NCBI RefSeq assembly: GCF_048773025.1
Contig: NC_133570.1
Location: 25,084,001 to 25,148,000, forward strand
DNA from: Camelus bactrianus
Lineage: Eukaryota; Chordata; Mammalia; Artiodactyla; Camelidae
Length of the DNA: 64,000 bases
Reading direction: 5' to 3'
Shown here: piece by piece, positions 9,201-23,380 of the stretch
How positions within the stretch are numbered: position 1 is the first letter of the stretch
Layout: every line of letters starts with the position of its first letter
The notes under the pieces: generated by a model
Database searches by the model: none
What the model was told of the DNA's origin: nothing
Seen by the model: only the letters and a program-made list of their open reading frames with translations
Position numbers and translations under genes: made by a program

Positions 9201-10947
9201 ACACACTTATCTCTCAGAACTGAGCATGTGGAGAGACGTTCGTTCATCTAGCACAAAGGGAACGGGTTGCAGGAGAAACTTTTACTCTGGTTTCTCAGTC
9301 TGTTTCCTAGTGCCGGTTAGAAGTTCCTGCAGTTTTCACTGTAAAACCGAGTTGGAGCTAGTACCTCCCCATATATATGTATGGAGTGGAGTTTGCAACT
9401 GAAGAGAAACTTTGTGTTCCCAACAAGCTATGTGAAGGACGGCGTTCACACACACTTATCTCTCAGAACTGAGCATGTGGAGAGACGTTCGTTCATCTAG
9501 CACAAAGGGAACGGGTTGCAGGAGAAACTTTTACTCTGGTTTCTCAGTCTGTTTCCTACTCCCGTTTTGTAGTTACTGCAGTTTTCACTGTAAAACCGTG
9601 TTGGAGCTTGTACTTCACCATATATATATATGGAGTGGAGTTTGCAACTGAAGGGAAACTTTGTGTTCCCAACAAGCTAGGTGAAGGACGGCTTTCACAC
9701 ACACTTATCTCTCAGAACTGAGCATGTGGAGGGACGTTCGTTCATCTAGCACCAAGGGAACGGGTTGCAGGAGAAACTTTTACTCTGGTTTCTCAGTCTG
9801 TTTCCTAGTGCCGGTTAGAAGTTCCTGCAGTTTTCACTGTAAAACCGAGTTGGAGCTAGTACCTCCCCATATATATGTATGGAGTGGAGTTTGCAACTGA
9901 AGAGAAACTTTGTGTTCCCAACAAGCTATGTGAAGGACGGCGTTCACACACACTTATCTCTCAGAACTGAGCATGTGGAGAGACGTTCGTTCATCTAGCA
10001 CAAAGGGAACGGGTTGCAGGAGAAACTTTTACTCTGGTTTATCAGTCTGTTTCCTACTGCCGTTTTGAAGTTCCTGCAGTTTTCACTGTAAAACCGAGTT
10101 GGAGCTTGTACTTCACCATATATATATATGGAGTGGAGTTTGCAACTGAAGGGAAACTTTGTGTTCCCAACAAGCTAGGTGAATGACGGCTTTCACACAC
10201 ACTTATCTCTCAGAACTGAGCATGTGGAGAGACGTTCGTTCATCTAGCACAAAGGGAACGGGTTGCAGGAGAAACTTTTACTCTGGTTTCTCAGTCTGTT
10301 TCCCAGTGCCGGTTTGAAGTTCCTGCAGTTTTCACTGTAAAACCGAGTTGGAGCTAGTACCTCCCCATATATATGTATGGAGTGGAGTTTGCAACTGAAG
10401 AGAAACTTTGTGTTCCCAACAAGCTAGGTGAAGTACGGCTTTCACACACACTTATCTCTCAGAACTGAGCATGTGGAGAGACGATTGTTCATCTAGCACA
10501 ATGGGAACGGGATGCAGGAGAAACTTTATCTCTTGTTTCTCAGTCTGTTTCCTAGTGCCGGTTTGAAGTTCCTGCAGTTTTCACTGTAAAACCGAGTTGG
10601 AGCTAGTACCTCCCCATATATATGTATGGAGTGGAGTTTGCAACTGAAGAGAAACTTTGTGTTCCCAACAAGCTAGGTGAAGGACGGCTTTCACACACAC
10701 TTATCTCTCAGAACTGAGCATGTGGAGAGACGTTCGTTCATCTAGCACCAAGGGAACGGGTTGCAGGAGAAACTTTTACTCTGGTTTCTCAGTCTGTTTC
10801 CTAGTGCCGGTTAGAAGTTCCTGCAGTTTTCACTGTAAAACCGAGTTGGAGCTAGTACCTCCCCATATATATGTATGGAGTGGAGTTTGCAACTGGAGAG
10901 AAACTTTGTGTTCCCAACAAGCTAGGTGAAGGACGGCTTTCACACAC
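6221..10947. repeat. HOR A copy 2 (19 monomers)
   Basis: The order read from diagnostic bases is a b c d e f g h i j k l j' k' j k l m n. The a-j section matches copy 1 without the f-j triplication. The tail instead repeats a j-k-like pair. The k' monomer near 9,456-9,704 has CTACTCCCGTTTTG and ACCGTGTTGG, and returns in copies 3 and 4. The 4,727-bp step to copy 3 equals 19 monomers minus a few bases. Confidence 0.9.
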
Positions 10948-13900
10948 ACTTATCTCTCAGAACTGAGCATGTGGAGAGACGTTCGTTCATCTAGCACCAA
11001 GGGAACGGGTTGCAGGAGAAACTTATACTCTGGTTTGTCAGTCTGTTTCCTTGTGCCGGTTTGAAGTTCCTGCAGTTTTCACTGTAAAACCGAGTTGGAG
11101 CTAGTACCTTCCGTTATATATGTATGGAGTGGAGTTAGAAACTGAAAAGAAACTTTGTGTTCCCAACACGCTAGGTGAAAGACGGCTTTCACACACACTG
11201 TTTTCTCAGAATTGAGCATGTGGAGAGACGTCCTTTCATCTAGCACAAAGGGAACGGATTGCAGGGAAATTTTTACTCTGATTTCTCAGTCTGTTTCCTA
11301 GTGCCGGTTTGAAGTTCCTGCAGTTTTCACTGTAAAACCGAGTTGGAGTTTTACCTTGCCATATATATGTATGGAGTGAAGTTGGAAACTGAAAAGAAAC
11401 TTTCTGTTCCCAACGAGCTACGTGAAGGACGGCTTTCACACACACTTATCCCTCAGAACTGAGCAGGTGGAGAGACGTCCGTTCATCTAGCACAAACGGA
11501 ACAGGTTGCAGAAGAAACTTTTACTCTGGTTTCTCAGTCTGTTTCCTTGTGCCGGTTTGAAGTTCCTGCAGTTTTCACTGTAAAATCGGGTTAGATTAGA
11601 ACGTCCCCATATATATGTAAGGGGTGGAGTTTGCAACTGAAAAGAAACTTTGTGCTCCCAACAAGCTAGGTGAAGGATGGCTTTCACACACACATATTTC
11701 TCAGAACTGAGCATGTGGAGAGACGTTCGTTCATCTAGCATAAAGGGAATGGGTTGCAGGAGAAACTTTTTCTCTGATTTCTCAATCTGTTTCCTAGTGC
11801 CGGTTTGAAGTTCCCGCAGTTTTCACTGTAAAACCGAGTTGGAGATAGTACCTACCCATATATATTTATGGAGTGGAGTTTGCAACTGAAGAGAAACTTT
11901 TTGTTCCCAACAAGCTAGGTGAAGTACGGCTTTCACACACACTTATCTCTCAGAACTGAGCATGTGGAGACACGTTTGTTCATCTAGCACAAAGGGAACG
12001 GTTTGATGAGAAACTTTTACTCTGGTTTCTCAGTCTGTTTCCTAGTGCCGGTTTGAAGTTCCTGCAGTTTTCACTGTAAAACCGAGTTGGAGCTTGTACC
12101 TCCCCATATATATGTATGGAGTGGAGTGTGCAACTAAAGAGAAACTTTGTTATCCCAACAAGCTAGGTGAAGGACGGCTTTCACACACACTTATCTCTCA
12201 GAACTGAGCATGTGGAGAGACCTTCATTCATCTAGCACAAAAGGAACGGGTTGCAGGAGAATCTTTTACTCTGGTTTCTCAGTCTGTTTCCTAGTGCCGG
12301 TTTGAAGTTCCTGCAGTTTTCACTGTAAAACCGAGTTGGAGCTAGTACCTCCCCATATATATGTATGGATTAGAGTTTGCAACTGAAGAGAATCTTTGTG
12401 TTCCCCACAAGCTAGGTGAAGGACTGCTTTCACACACACTTATCTCTCAGAACTGAGCATGTGGAGAGACGTTCGTTCATCTAGCACCAAGGGAACGGGT
12501 TGCAGGAGAAACTTTTACTCTGGTTTATCAGTCTGTTTCCTTGTGCCGGTTTAAATTTCCTGCAGTTTTCACTGTAAAACCGAGTTGGAGCTAGAACCTC
12601 CCCATATATATGTATGGAGTGGAATTTTCAACTGAAGAGAAACTTTGTGTTCTCAACAAGCTAGGTAAAGAACGGCTTTCACACACACTTATCTCCCAGA
12701 ACTGAGCATGTGGAGAGACGTTCGTTCATCTAGCACAAACGGAACGGGTTGCAGGAGAAACTTTTACTCTGGTTTCTCAGTCTGTTTCCTAGTGCCGGTT
12801 TGAAGTTCCTGCAATTTTCACTGTAAAACCGAGTTGGAGCTAGTACCTCCCCATATATATGTATGGAGTGGAGTTTGCAACTGAAGAGAAACTTTTTGTT
12901 CCCAACAAGCTAGGTGAAGGACGGCTTTCACACACACTTATCTCTCAGAACTTAGCATGCGGAGAGACGATTGTTCATCTAGCACATTGGGAACGGGTTG
13001 CAGGAGAAACTTTAACTCTGGATTCTCAGTCTGTTTCCTAGTGCCGGTTTGAAGTTCCTGCAGTTTTCACTGTAAAACCGAGTTGGAGCTAGTACCTCCC
13101 CATATATATGTATGGAGTGGAGTTTGCAACTGAAGAGAAACTTTGTGTTCCCAACAAGCTAGGTGAAGGACGGCTTTCACACACACTTATCTCTCAGAAC
13201 TGAGCATGTGGAGGGACGTTCGTTCATCTAGCACCAAGGGAACGGGTTGCAGGAGAAACTTTTACTCTGGTTTCTCAGTCTGTTTCCTAGTGCCGGTTAG
13301 AAGTTCCTGCAGTTTTCACTGTAAAACCGAGTTGGAGCTAGTACCTCCCCATATATATGTATGGAGTGGAGTTTGCAACTGAAGAGAAACTTTGTGTTCC
13401 CAACAAGCTATGTGAAGGACGGCGTTCACACACACTTATCTCTCAGAACTGAGCATGTGGAGAGACGTTCGTTCATCTAGCACAAAGGGAACGGGTTGCA
13501 GGAGAAACTTTTACTCTGGTTTATCAGTCTGTTTCCTACTGCCGTTTTGAAGTTCCTGCAGTTTTCACTGTAAAACCGAGTTGGAGCTTGTACTTCACCA
13601 TATATATATATGGAGTGGAGTTTGCAACTGAAGGAAAACTTTGTGTTCCCAACAAGCTAGGTGAATGACGGCTTTCACACACACTTATCTCTCAGAACTG
13701 AGCATGTGGAGAGACGTTCGTTCATCTAGCACAAAGGGAACGGGTTGCAGGAGAAACTTTTACTCTGGTTTCTCAGTCTGTTTCCTAGTGCCGGTTTGAA
13801 GTTCCTGCAGTTTTCACTGTAAAACCGAGTTGGAGCTAGTACCTCCCCATATATATGTATGGAGTGGAGTTTGCAACTGAAGAGAAACTTTGTGTTCCCA

Positions 13901-14678
13901 ACAAGCTAGGTGAATGACGGCTTTCACACACACTTATCTCTCAGAACTGAGCATGTGGAGAGACGTTCGTTCATCTAGCACAAAGGCAACGGGTTGCAGG
14001 AGAAACTTTTACTCTGGTTTCTCAGTCTGTTTCCTAGTGCCGGTTTGAAGTTCCTGCAGTTTTCACTGTAAAACCGAGTTGGAGCTAGTACCTCCCCATA
14101 TATATGTATGGAGTGGAGTTTGCAACTGAAGAGAAACTTTGTGTTCCCAACAAGCTATGTGAAGGACGGCGTTCACACACACTTATCTCTCAGAACTGAG
14201 CATGTGGAGAGACGTTCGTTCATCTAGCACAAAGGGAACGGGTTGCAGGAGAAACTTTTACTCTGGTTTCTCAGTCTGTTTCCTACTCCCGTTTTGTAGT
14301 TACTGCAGTTTTCACTGTAAAACCGTGTTGGAGCTTGTACTTCACCATATATATATATGGAGTGGAGTTTGCAACTGAAGGGAAACTTTGTGTTCCCAAC
14401 AAGCTAGGTGAATGACGGCTTTCACACACACTTATCTCTCAGAACTGAGCATGTGGAGAGACGTTCGTTCATCTAGCACAAAGGGAACGGGTTGCAGGAG
14501 AAACTTTTACTCTGGTTTCTCAGTCTGTTTCCTAGTGCCGGTTTGAAGTTCCTGCAGTTTTCACTGTAAAACCGAGTTGGAGCTAGTACCTCCCCATATA
14601 TATGTATGGAGTGGAGTTTGCAACTGGAGAGAAACTTTGTGTTCCCAACAAGCTAGGTGAAGGACGGCTTTCACACAC
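10948..14678. repeat. HOR A copy 3 (15 monomers)
   Basis: The order is a b c d e f g h i j k l l' k' n'. The last monomer combines an l-type front with the GCAACTGGAGAG signature of n, so the tail was rearranged by exchange inside monomers. It shares copy 1-2 variants such as CACTGTTTTCTC in b and TAGCATGCGG in i. Confidence 0.9.
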
Positions 14679-17600
14679 ACTTATCTCTCAGAACTGAGCA
14701 TGTGGAGAGACGTTCGTTCATCTAGCACCAAGGGAACGGGTTGCAGGAGAAACTTATACTCTGGTTTCTCAGTCTGTTTCCTTGTGCCGGTTTGAAGTTC
14801 CTGCAGTTTTCACTGTAAAACCGAGTTGGAGCTAGTACCTTCCGTTATATATGTATGGAGTGGAGTTAGAAACTGAAAAGAAACTTTGTGTTCCCAACAC
14901 GCTAGGTGAAAGACGGCTTTCACACACACTTTTTTCTCAGAATTGAGCATGTGGAGAGACGTCCTTTCATCTAGCACAAAGGGAACGGTTTGCAGGGAAA
15001 TTTTTACTCTGATTTCTCAGTCTGTTTCCTAGTGCCGGTTTGAAGTTCCTGCAGTTTTCACTGTAAAACCGAGTTGGAGTTTTACCTTGCCATATATATG
15101 TATGGAGTGAAGTTGGAAACTGAAAAGAAACTTTGTGTTCCCAACGAGCTAGGTGAAGGACGGCTTTCACACACACTTATCCCTCAGAACTGAGCAGGTG
15201 GAGAGACGTCCGTTCATCTAGCACAAACAGAACAGGTTGCAGAAGAAACTTTTACTCTGGTTTCTCAGTCTGTTTCCTTGTGCCGGTTTGAAGTTCCTGC
15301 AGTTTTCACTGTAAAATCGGGTTAGATTAGAACCTCCCCATATATATGTAAGGGGTGGAGTTTGCAACTGAAAAGAAACTTTGTGCTCCCAACAAGCTAG
15401 GTGAAGGATGGCTTTCACACACACATATTTCTCAGAACTGAGCATGTGGAGAGACGTTCGTTCATCTAGCATAAAGGGAATGGGTTGCAGGAGAAACTTT
15501 TACTCTGATTTCTCAATCTGTTTCCTAGTGCCGGTTTGAAGTTCCCGCAGTTTTCACTGTAAAACCGAGTTGGAGATAGTACCTACCCATATAAATTTAT
15601 GGAGTGGAGTTTTCAACTGAAGAGAAACTTTTTGTTCCCAACAAGCTAGGTGAAGTACGGCTTTCACACACACTTATCTCTCAGAACAGAGCATGTGGAG
15701 ACAAGTTTGTTCATCTAGCACAAAGGGAACGGTTTGATGAGAAACTTTTACTCTGGTTTCTCAGTCTGTTTCCTAGTGCCGGTTTGAAGTTCCTGCAGTT
15801 TTCACTGTAAAACCGAGTTGGAGCTTGTACCTCCCCATATATATGTATGGAGTGGAGTGTGCAACTAAAGAGAAACTTTGTTATCCCAACAAGCTAGGTG
15901 AAGGACGGCTTTCACACACACTTATCTCTCAGAACTGAGCATGTGGAGAGACCTTCATTCATCTAGCACAAAGGGAACGGGTTGCAGGAGAATCTTTTAC
16001 TCTGGTTTCTCAGTCTGTTTCCTAGTGCCGGTTTGAAGTTCCTGCAGTTTTCACTGTAAAACCGAGTTGGAGCTAGTACCTCCCCATATATATGTATGGA
16101 TTAGAGTTTGCAACTGAAGAGAATCTTTGTGTTCCCCACAAGCTAGGTGAAGGACGGCTTTCACACACACTTATCTCTCAGAACTGAGCATGTGGAGAGA
16201 CGTTCGTTCATCTAGCACCAAGGGAACGGGTTGCAGGAGAAACTTTTACTCTGGTTTCTCAGTCTGTTTCCTTGTGCCGGTTTAAATTTCCTGCAGTTTT
16301 CACTGTAAAACCGAGTTGGAGCTAGAACCTCCCCATATATATGTATGGAGTGGAGTTTGCAACTGAAGAGAAACTTTGTGTTCTCAACAAGCTAGGTAAA
16401 GAACGGCTTTCACACAAACTTATCTCCCAGAACTGAGCATGTGGAGAGACGTTCGTTCATCTAGCACAAACGGAACGGGTTGCAGGAGAAACTTTTACTC
16501 TGATTTCTCAGTCTGTTTCCTAGTGCCGGTTTGAAGTTCCTGCAATTTTCACTGTAAAACCGAGTTGGAGCTAGTACCTCCCCATATATATGTATGGAGT
16601 GGAGTTTGCAACTGAAGAGAAACTTTTTGTTCCCAACAAGCTAGGTGAAGGACGGCTTTCACACACACTTATCTCTCAGAACTTAGCATGTGGAGAGACG
16701 ATTGTTCATCTAGCACATTGGGAACGGGTTGCAGGAGAAACTTTAACTCTGGATTCTCAGTCTGTTTCCTAGTGCCGGTTTGAAGTTCCTGCAGTTTTCA
16801 CTGTAAAACCGAGTTGGAGCTAGTACCTCCCCATATATATGTATGGAGTGGAGTTTGCAACTGAAGAGAAACTTTGTGTTCCCAACAAGCTAGGTGAAGG
16901 ACGGCTTTCACACACACTTATCTCTCAGAACTGAGCATGTGGAGGGACGTTCGTTCATCTAGCACCAAGGGAACGGGTTGCAGGAGAAACTTTTACTCTG
17001 GTTTCTCAGTCTGTTTCCTAGTGCCGGTTACAAGTTCCTGCAGTTTTCACTGTAAAACCGAGTTGGAGCTAGTACCTCCCCATATATATGTATGGAGTGG
17101 AGTTTGCAACTGAAGAGAAACTTTGTGTTCCCAACAAGCTATGTGAAGGACGGCGTTCACACACACTTATTTCTCAGAACTGAGCATGTGGAGAGACGTT
17201 CGTTCATCTAGCACAAAGGGAACGGGTTGCAGGAGAAACTTTTACTCTGGTTTATCAGTCTGTTTCCTACTGGCGTTTTGAAGTTCCTGCAGTTTTCACT
17301 GTAAAACCGAGTTGGAGCTTGTACTTCACCATATATATATATGGAGTGGAGTTTGCAACTGAAGGAAAACTTTGTGTTCCCAACAAGCTAGGTGAATGAC
17401 GGCTTTCACACACACTTATCTCTCAGAACTGAGCATGTGGAGAGACGTTCGTTCATCTAGCACAAAGGGAACGGGTTGCAGGAGAAATTTTACTCTGGTT
17501 TCTCAGTCTGTTTCCTAGTGCCGGTTTGAAGTTCCTGCAGTTTTCACTGTAAAACCGAGTTGGAGCTAGTACCTCCCCATATATATGTATGGAGTGGAGT

Positions 17601-18657
17601 TTGCAACTGAAGAGAAACTTTGTGTTCCCAACAAGCTAGGTGAATGACGGCTTTCACACACACTTATCTCTCAGAACTGAGCATGTGGAGAGACGATTGT
17701 TCATCTAGCACAATGGGAACGGGATGCAGGAGAAACTTTATCTCTTGTTTCTCAGTCTGTTTCCTAGTGCCGGTTTGAAGTTCCTGCAGTTTTCACTGTA
17801 AAACCGAGTTGGAGCTAGTACCTCCCCATATATATGTATGGAGTGGAGTTTGCAACTGAAGAGAAACTTTGTGTTCCCAACAAGCTAGGTGAAGGACGGC
17901 TTTCACACACACTTATCTCTCAGAACTGAGCATGTGGAGAGACGTTCGTTCATCTAGCACCAAGGGAACGGGTTGCAGGAGAAACTTTTACTCTGGTTTC
18001 TCAGTCTGTTTCCTAGTGCCGGTTAGAAGTTCCTGCAGTTTTCACTGTAAAACCGAGTTGGAGCTAGTACCTCCCCATATATATGTATGGAGTGGAGTTT
18101 GCAACTGAAGAGAAACTTTGTGTTCCCAACAAGCTATATGAAGGACGGCGTTCACACACACTTATCTCTCAGAACTGAGCATGTGGAGAGACGTTCGTTC
18201 ATCTAGCACAAAGGGAACGGGTTGCAGGAGAAACTTTTACTCTGGTTTCTCAGTCTGTTTCCTACTCCCGTTTTGTAGTTACTGCAGTTTTCACTGTAAA
18301 ACCGTGTTGGAGCTTGTACTTCACCATATATATATATGGAGTGGAGTTTGCAACTGAAGGGAAACTTTGTGTTCCCAACAAGCTAGGTGAATGACGGCTT
18401 TCACACACACTTATCTCTCAGAACTGAGCATGTGGAGAGACGTTCGTTCATCTAGCACAAAGGGAACGGGTTGCAGGAGAAATTTTTACTCTGGTTTCTC
18501 AGTCTGTTTCCTAGTGCCGGTTTGAAGTTCCTGCAGTTTTCACTGTAAAACCGAGTTGGAGCTAGTACCTCCCCATATATATGTATGGAGTGGAGTTTGC
18601 AACTGGAGAGAAACTTTGTGTTCCCAACAAGCTAGGTGAAGGACGGCTTTCACACAC
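14679..18657. repeat. HOR A copy 4 (16 monomers)
   Basis: The order is a b c d e f g h i j k l m j/n k' n'. It is the first copy with CACTTTTTTCTC at the start of b in place of CACTGTTTTCTC, and with TAGCATGTGG in i in place of TAGCATGCGG. With copy 5 it shares CACAAACAGAACAGG in c. These shared changes group it with its right-hand neighbour. Confidence 0.9.
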
Positions 18658-21143
18658 ACTTATCTCTCAGAACTGAGCATGTGGAGAGACGTTCGTTCAT
18701 CTAGCACCAAGGGAACGGGTTGCAGGAGAAACTTATACTCTGGTTTGTCAGTCTGTTTCCTTGTGCCGGTTTGAAGTTCCTGCAGTTTTCACTGTAAAAC
18801 CGAGTTGGAGCTAGTACCTTCCGTTATATATGTATGGAGTGGAGTTAGAAACTGAAAAGAAACTTTGTGTTCCCAACACGCTAGGTGAAAGACGGCTTTC
18901 ACACACACTTTTTTCTCAGAATTGAGCATGTGGAGAGACGTCCTTTCATCTAGCACAAAGGGAACGGTTTGCAGGGAAATTTTTACTCTGATTTCTCAGT
19001 CTGTTTCCTAGTGCCGGTTTGAAGTTCCTGCAGTTTTCACTGTAAAACCGAGTTGGAGTTTTACCTTGCCATATATATGTATGGAGTGAAGTTGGAAACT
19101 GAAAAGAAACTTTCTGTTCCCAACGAGCTAGGTGAAGGACGGCTTTCACACACACTTATCCCTCAGAACTGAGCAGGTGGAGAGACGTCCGTTCATCTAG
19201 CACAAACAGAACAGGTTGCAGAAGAAACTTTTACTCTGGTTTCTCAGTCTGTTTCCTTGTGCCGGTTTGAAGTTCCTGCAGTTTTCACTGTAAAATCGGG
19301 TTAGATTAGAACCTCCCCATATATATGTAAGGGGTGGAGTTTGCAACTGAAAAGAAACTTTGTGCTCCCAACAAGCTAGGTGAAGGATGGCTTTCACACA
19401 CACATATTTCTCAGAACTGAGCATGTGGAGAGACGTTCGTTCATCTAGCATAAATGGAATGGGTTGCAGGAGAAACTTTTACTCTGATTTCTCAATCTGT
19501 TTCCTAGTGCCGGTTTGAAGTTCCCGCAGTTTTCACTGTAAAACCGAGTTGGAGATAGTACCTACCCATATATATTTATGGAGTGGAGTTTGCAACTGAA
19601 GAGAAACTTTTTGTTCCCAACAAGCTAGGTGAAGTACGGCTTTCACACACACTTATCTCTCAGAACTGAGCATGTGGAGACACGTTTGTTCATCTAGCAC
19701 AAAGGGAACGGTTTGATGAGAAACTTTTACTCTGGTTTCTCAGTCTGTTTCCTAGTGCCGGTTTGAAGTTCCTGCAGTTTTCACTGTAAAACCGAGTTGG
19801 AGCTTGTACCTCCCCATATATATGTATGGAGTGGAGTGTGCAACTAAAGACAAACTTTGTTATCCCAACAAGCTAGGTGAAGGACGGCTTTCACACACAC
19901 TTATCTCTCAGAACTGAGCATGTGGAGAGACCTTCATTCATCTAGCACAAAGGGAACGGGTTGCAGGAGAATCTTTTACTCTGGTTTCTCAGTCTGTTTC
20001 CTAGTGCCGGTTTGAAGTTCCTGCAGTTTTCACTGTAAAACCGAGTTGGAGCTAGTACCTCCCCATATATATGTATGGATTAGAGTTTGCAACTGAAGAG
20101 AATCTTTGTGTTCCCGACAAGCTAGGTGAAGGACTGCTTTCACACACACTTATCTCTAAGAACTGAGCATGTGGAGAGACGTTCGTTCATCTAGCACCAA
20201 GGGAACGGGTTGCAGGAGAAACTTTTACTCTGGTTTCTCAGTCTGTTTCCTTGTGCCGGTTTAAATTTCCTGCAGTTTTCACTGTAAAACCGAGATGGAG
20301 CTAGAACCTCCCCATATATATGTATGGAGTGGAGTTTGCAACTGAAGAGAAACTTTGTGTTCCCAACAAGCTAGGTAAAGAACGGCTTTCACACACACTT
20401 ATCTCCCAGAACTGAGCATGTGCAGAGACGTTCGTTCATCTAGCACAAACGGAACGGGTTGCAGGACAAACTTTTACTCTGGTTTCTCAGTCTGTTTCCT
20501 AGTGCCGGTTTGAAGTTCCTGCAATTTTCACTGTAAAACCGAGTTGGAGCTAGTACCTCCCCATATATATGTATGGAGTGGAGTTTGCAACTGAAGAGAA
20601 ACTTTTTGTTCCCAACAAGCTAGGTGAAGGACGGCTTTCACACACACTTATCTCTCAGAACTAAGCATGTGGAGAGACGATTGTTCTTCTAGCACATTGG
20701 GAACGGGTTGCAGGAGAAACTTTAACTCTGGATTCTCAGTCTGTTTCCTAGTGCCGGTTTGAAGTTCCTGCAGTTTTCACTGTAAAACCGAGTTGGAGCT
20801 AGTACCTCCCCATATATATGTATGGAGTGGAGTTTGCAACTGAAGAGAAACTTTGTGTTCCCAACAAGCTAGGTGAATGACCGCTTTCACACACACTTAT
20901 CTCTCAGAACTGAGCATGTGGAGAGACGTTCATTCATCTAGCACAAAGGGAACGGGTTGCAGGAGAAACTTTTACTCTGGTTTCTCAGTCTGTTTCCTAG
21001 TGCCGGTTTGAAGTTCCTGCAGTTTTCACTGTAAAACCGAGTTGGAGCTAGTACCTCCCCATATATATGTATGGAGTGGAGTTTGCAACTGAAGAGAAAC
21101 TTTGTGTTCCCAACAAGCTAGGTGAAGGACGGCTTTCACACAC
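18658..21143. repeat. HOR A copy 5 (10 monomers)
   Basis: The order is a b c d e f g h i plus one l-like monomer (about 20,895-21,143) marked by GAATGACCGC just before it. The j-k-m-n tail of copies 1-4 is missing. The 2,486-bp length is ten monomers. Confidence 0.9.
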
Positions 21144-23380
21144 ACTTATCTCTCAGAACTGAGCATGTGGAGAGACGTTCGTTCATCTAGGACAAAGGGA
21201 ACGGGTTGCAGGAGAAACTTATACTCTGGTTTGTCAGTCTGTTTCCTTGTGCCGGTTTGAAGTTCCTGCAGTTTTCACTGTAAAACCGAGTTGGAGCTAG
21301 TACCTTCCGTTATATATGTATGGAGTGGAGTTAGAAACTGAAAAGAAACTTTGTGTTCCCAACACGCTAGGTGAAAGACGGCTTTCACACACACTTTTTT
21401 CTCAGAACTGAGCATGTGGAGAGACGTCCTTTCATCTAGCACAAAGGGAACGGTTTGCAGGGAAATTTTTACTCTGATTTCTCAGTCTGTTTCCTAGTGC
21501 CGGTTTGAAGTTCCTGCAGTTTTCACTGTAAAACCGAGTTGGAGTTTTACCTTGCCATATACATGTATGGAGTGAAGTTGGAAACTGAAAAGAAACTTTG
21601 TGTTCCCAACGAGCTAGGTGAAGGACGGCTTTCACACACACTTATCCCTCAGAACTGAGCAGGTGGAGAGACGTCCGTTCATCTAGCACAAACGGAACAG
21701 GTTGCAGAAGAAACTTTTACTCTGGTTTCTCAGTCTGTTTCCTTGTGCCGGTTTGAAGTTCCTGCAGTTTTCACTGTAAAATCGGGTTAGATTAGAACCT
21801 CCCCATATATATGTAAGGGGTGGAGTTTGCAACTGAAAAGAAACTTTGTGCTCCCAACAAGCTATGTGAAGGATGGCTTTCACACACACATATTTCTCAG
21901 AACTGAGCATGTGGAGAGACTTTCGTTCATCTAGCATAAAGGGAATGGGTTGCAGGAGAAACTTTTACTCTGATTTCTCAATCTGTTTCCTAGTGCCGGT
22001 TTGAAGTTCCCGCAGTTTTCACTGTAAAACCGAGTTGGAGATAGTACCTACCCATATATATTTATGGAGTGGAGTTTGCAACTGAAGAGAAACTTTTTGT
22101 TCCCAACAAGCTAGGTGAAGTACGGCTTTCACACACACTTATCTCTCAGAACTGAGCATGTGGAGACACGTTTGTTCATCTAGCACAAAGGGAACGGTTT
22201 GATGAGAAACTTTTACTCTGGTTTCTCAGTCTGTTTCCTAGTGCCGGTTTGAAGTTCCTGCAGTTTTCACTGTAAAACCGAGTTGGAGCTTGTACCTCCC
22301 CATATATATGTATGGAGTGGAGTGTGCAATTAAAGAGAAACTTTGTTATCCCAACAAGCTAGGTGAAGGACGGCTTTCACACACACTTATCTCTCAGAAC
22401 TGAGCATGTGGAGAGACCTTCGTTCATCTAGCACAAAGGGAACGGGTTGCAGGAGAATCTTTTACTCTGGTTTCTCAGTCTGTTTCCTAGTGCCGGTTTG
22501 AAGTTCCTGCAGTTTTCACTGTAAAACCGAGTTGGAGCTAGTACCTCCCCATATATATGTATGGATTAGAGTTTGCAACTGAAGAGAATCTTTGTGTTCC
22601 CCACAAGCTAGGTGAAGGACTGCATTCACACACACTTATCTCTCAGAACTGAGCATGTGGAGAGACGTTCGTTCATCTAGCACCAAGGGAACGGGTTGCA
22701 GGAGAAACTTTTACTCTGGTTGATCAGTCTGTTTCCTTGTGCCGGTTTAAATTTCCTGCAGTTTTCACTGTAAAACCGAGTTGGAGCTAGAACCTCCCCA
22801 TATATATGTATGGAGTGGAGTTTGCAACTGAAGAGAAACTTTGTGTTCCCAGCAAGCTAGGTAAAGAACGGCTTTCACACACACTTATCTCCCAGAACTG
22901 AGCATGTGGAGAGACGTTCGTTCATCTAGCACAAACGGAACGGGTTGCAGGAGAAACTTTTACTCTGGTTTCTCAGTCTGTTTCCTAGTGCCGGTTTGAA
23001 GTTCCTGCAATTTTCACTGTAAAACCGAGTTGGAGCTTGTACCTCCCCATATATATGTATGGAGTGGAGTTTGCAACTGAAGAGAAACTTTTTGTTCCCA
23101 ACAAGCTAGGTGAAGGACGGCTTTCACACACACTTATCTCTCAGAACTTAGCATGTGGAGAGACGATTGTTCATCTAGCACATTGGGAACGGGTTGCGGG
23201 AGAAACTTTAACTCTGGATTCTCAGTCTGTTTCCTAGTGCCGGTTTGAAGTTCCTGCAGTTTTCACTGTAAAACCGAGTTGGAGCTAGTACCTCCCCATA
23301 TATATGTATGGAGTGGAGTTTGCAACTGAAGAGAAACTTTGTGTTCCCAACAAGCTAGGTGAAGGACGGCTTTCACACAC
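21144..23380. repeat. HOR A copy 6 (9 monomers, minimal unit)
   Basis: This copy contains only a b c d e f g h i in 2,237 bp, the shortest version and the best candidate for the basic HOR unit. It introduces changes kept in copies 7 and 8: CCATATACATG in b, GAGACTTTCG in d, GTGCAATTAAAG in e and GAGACCTTCG in f. The following copy begins without any tail monomer. Confidence 0.92.
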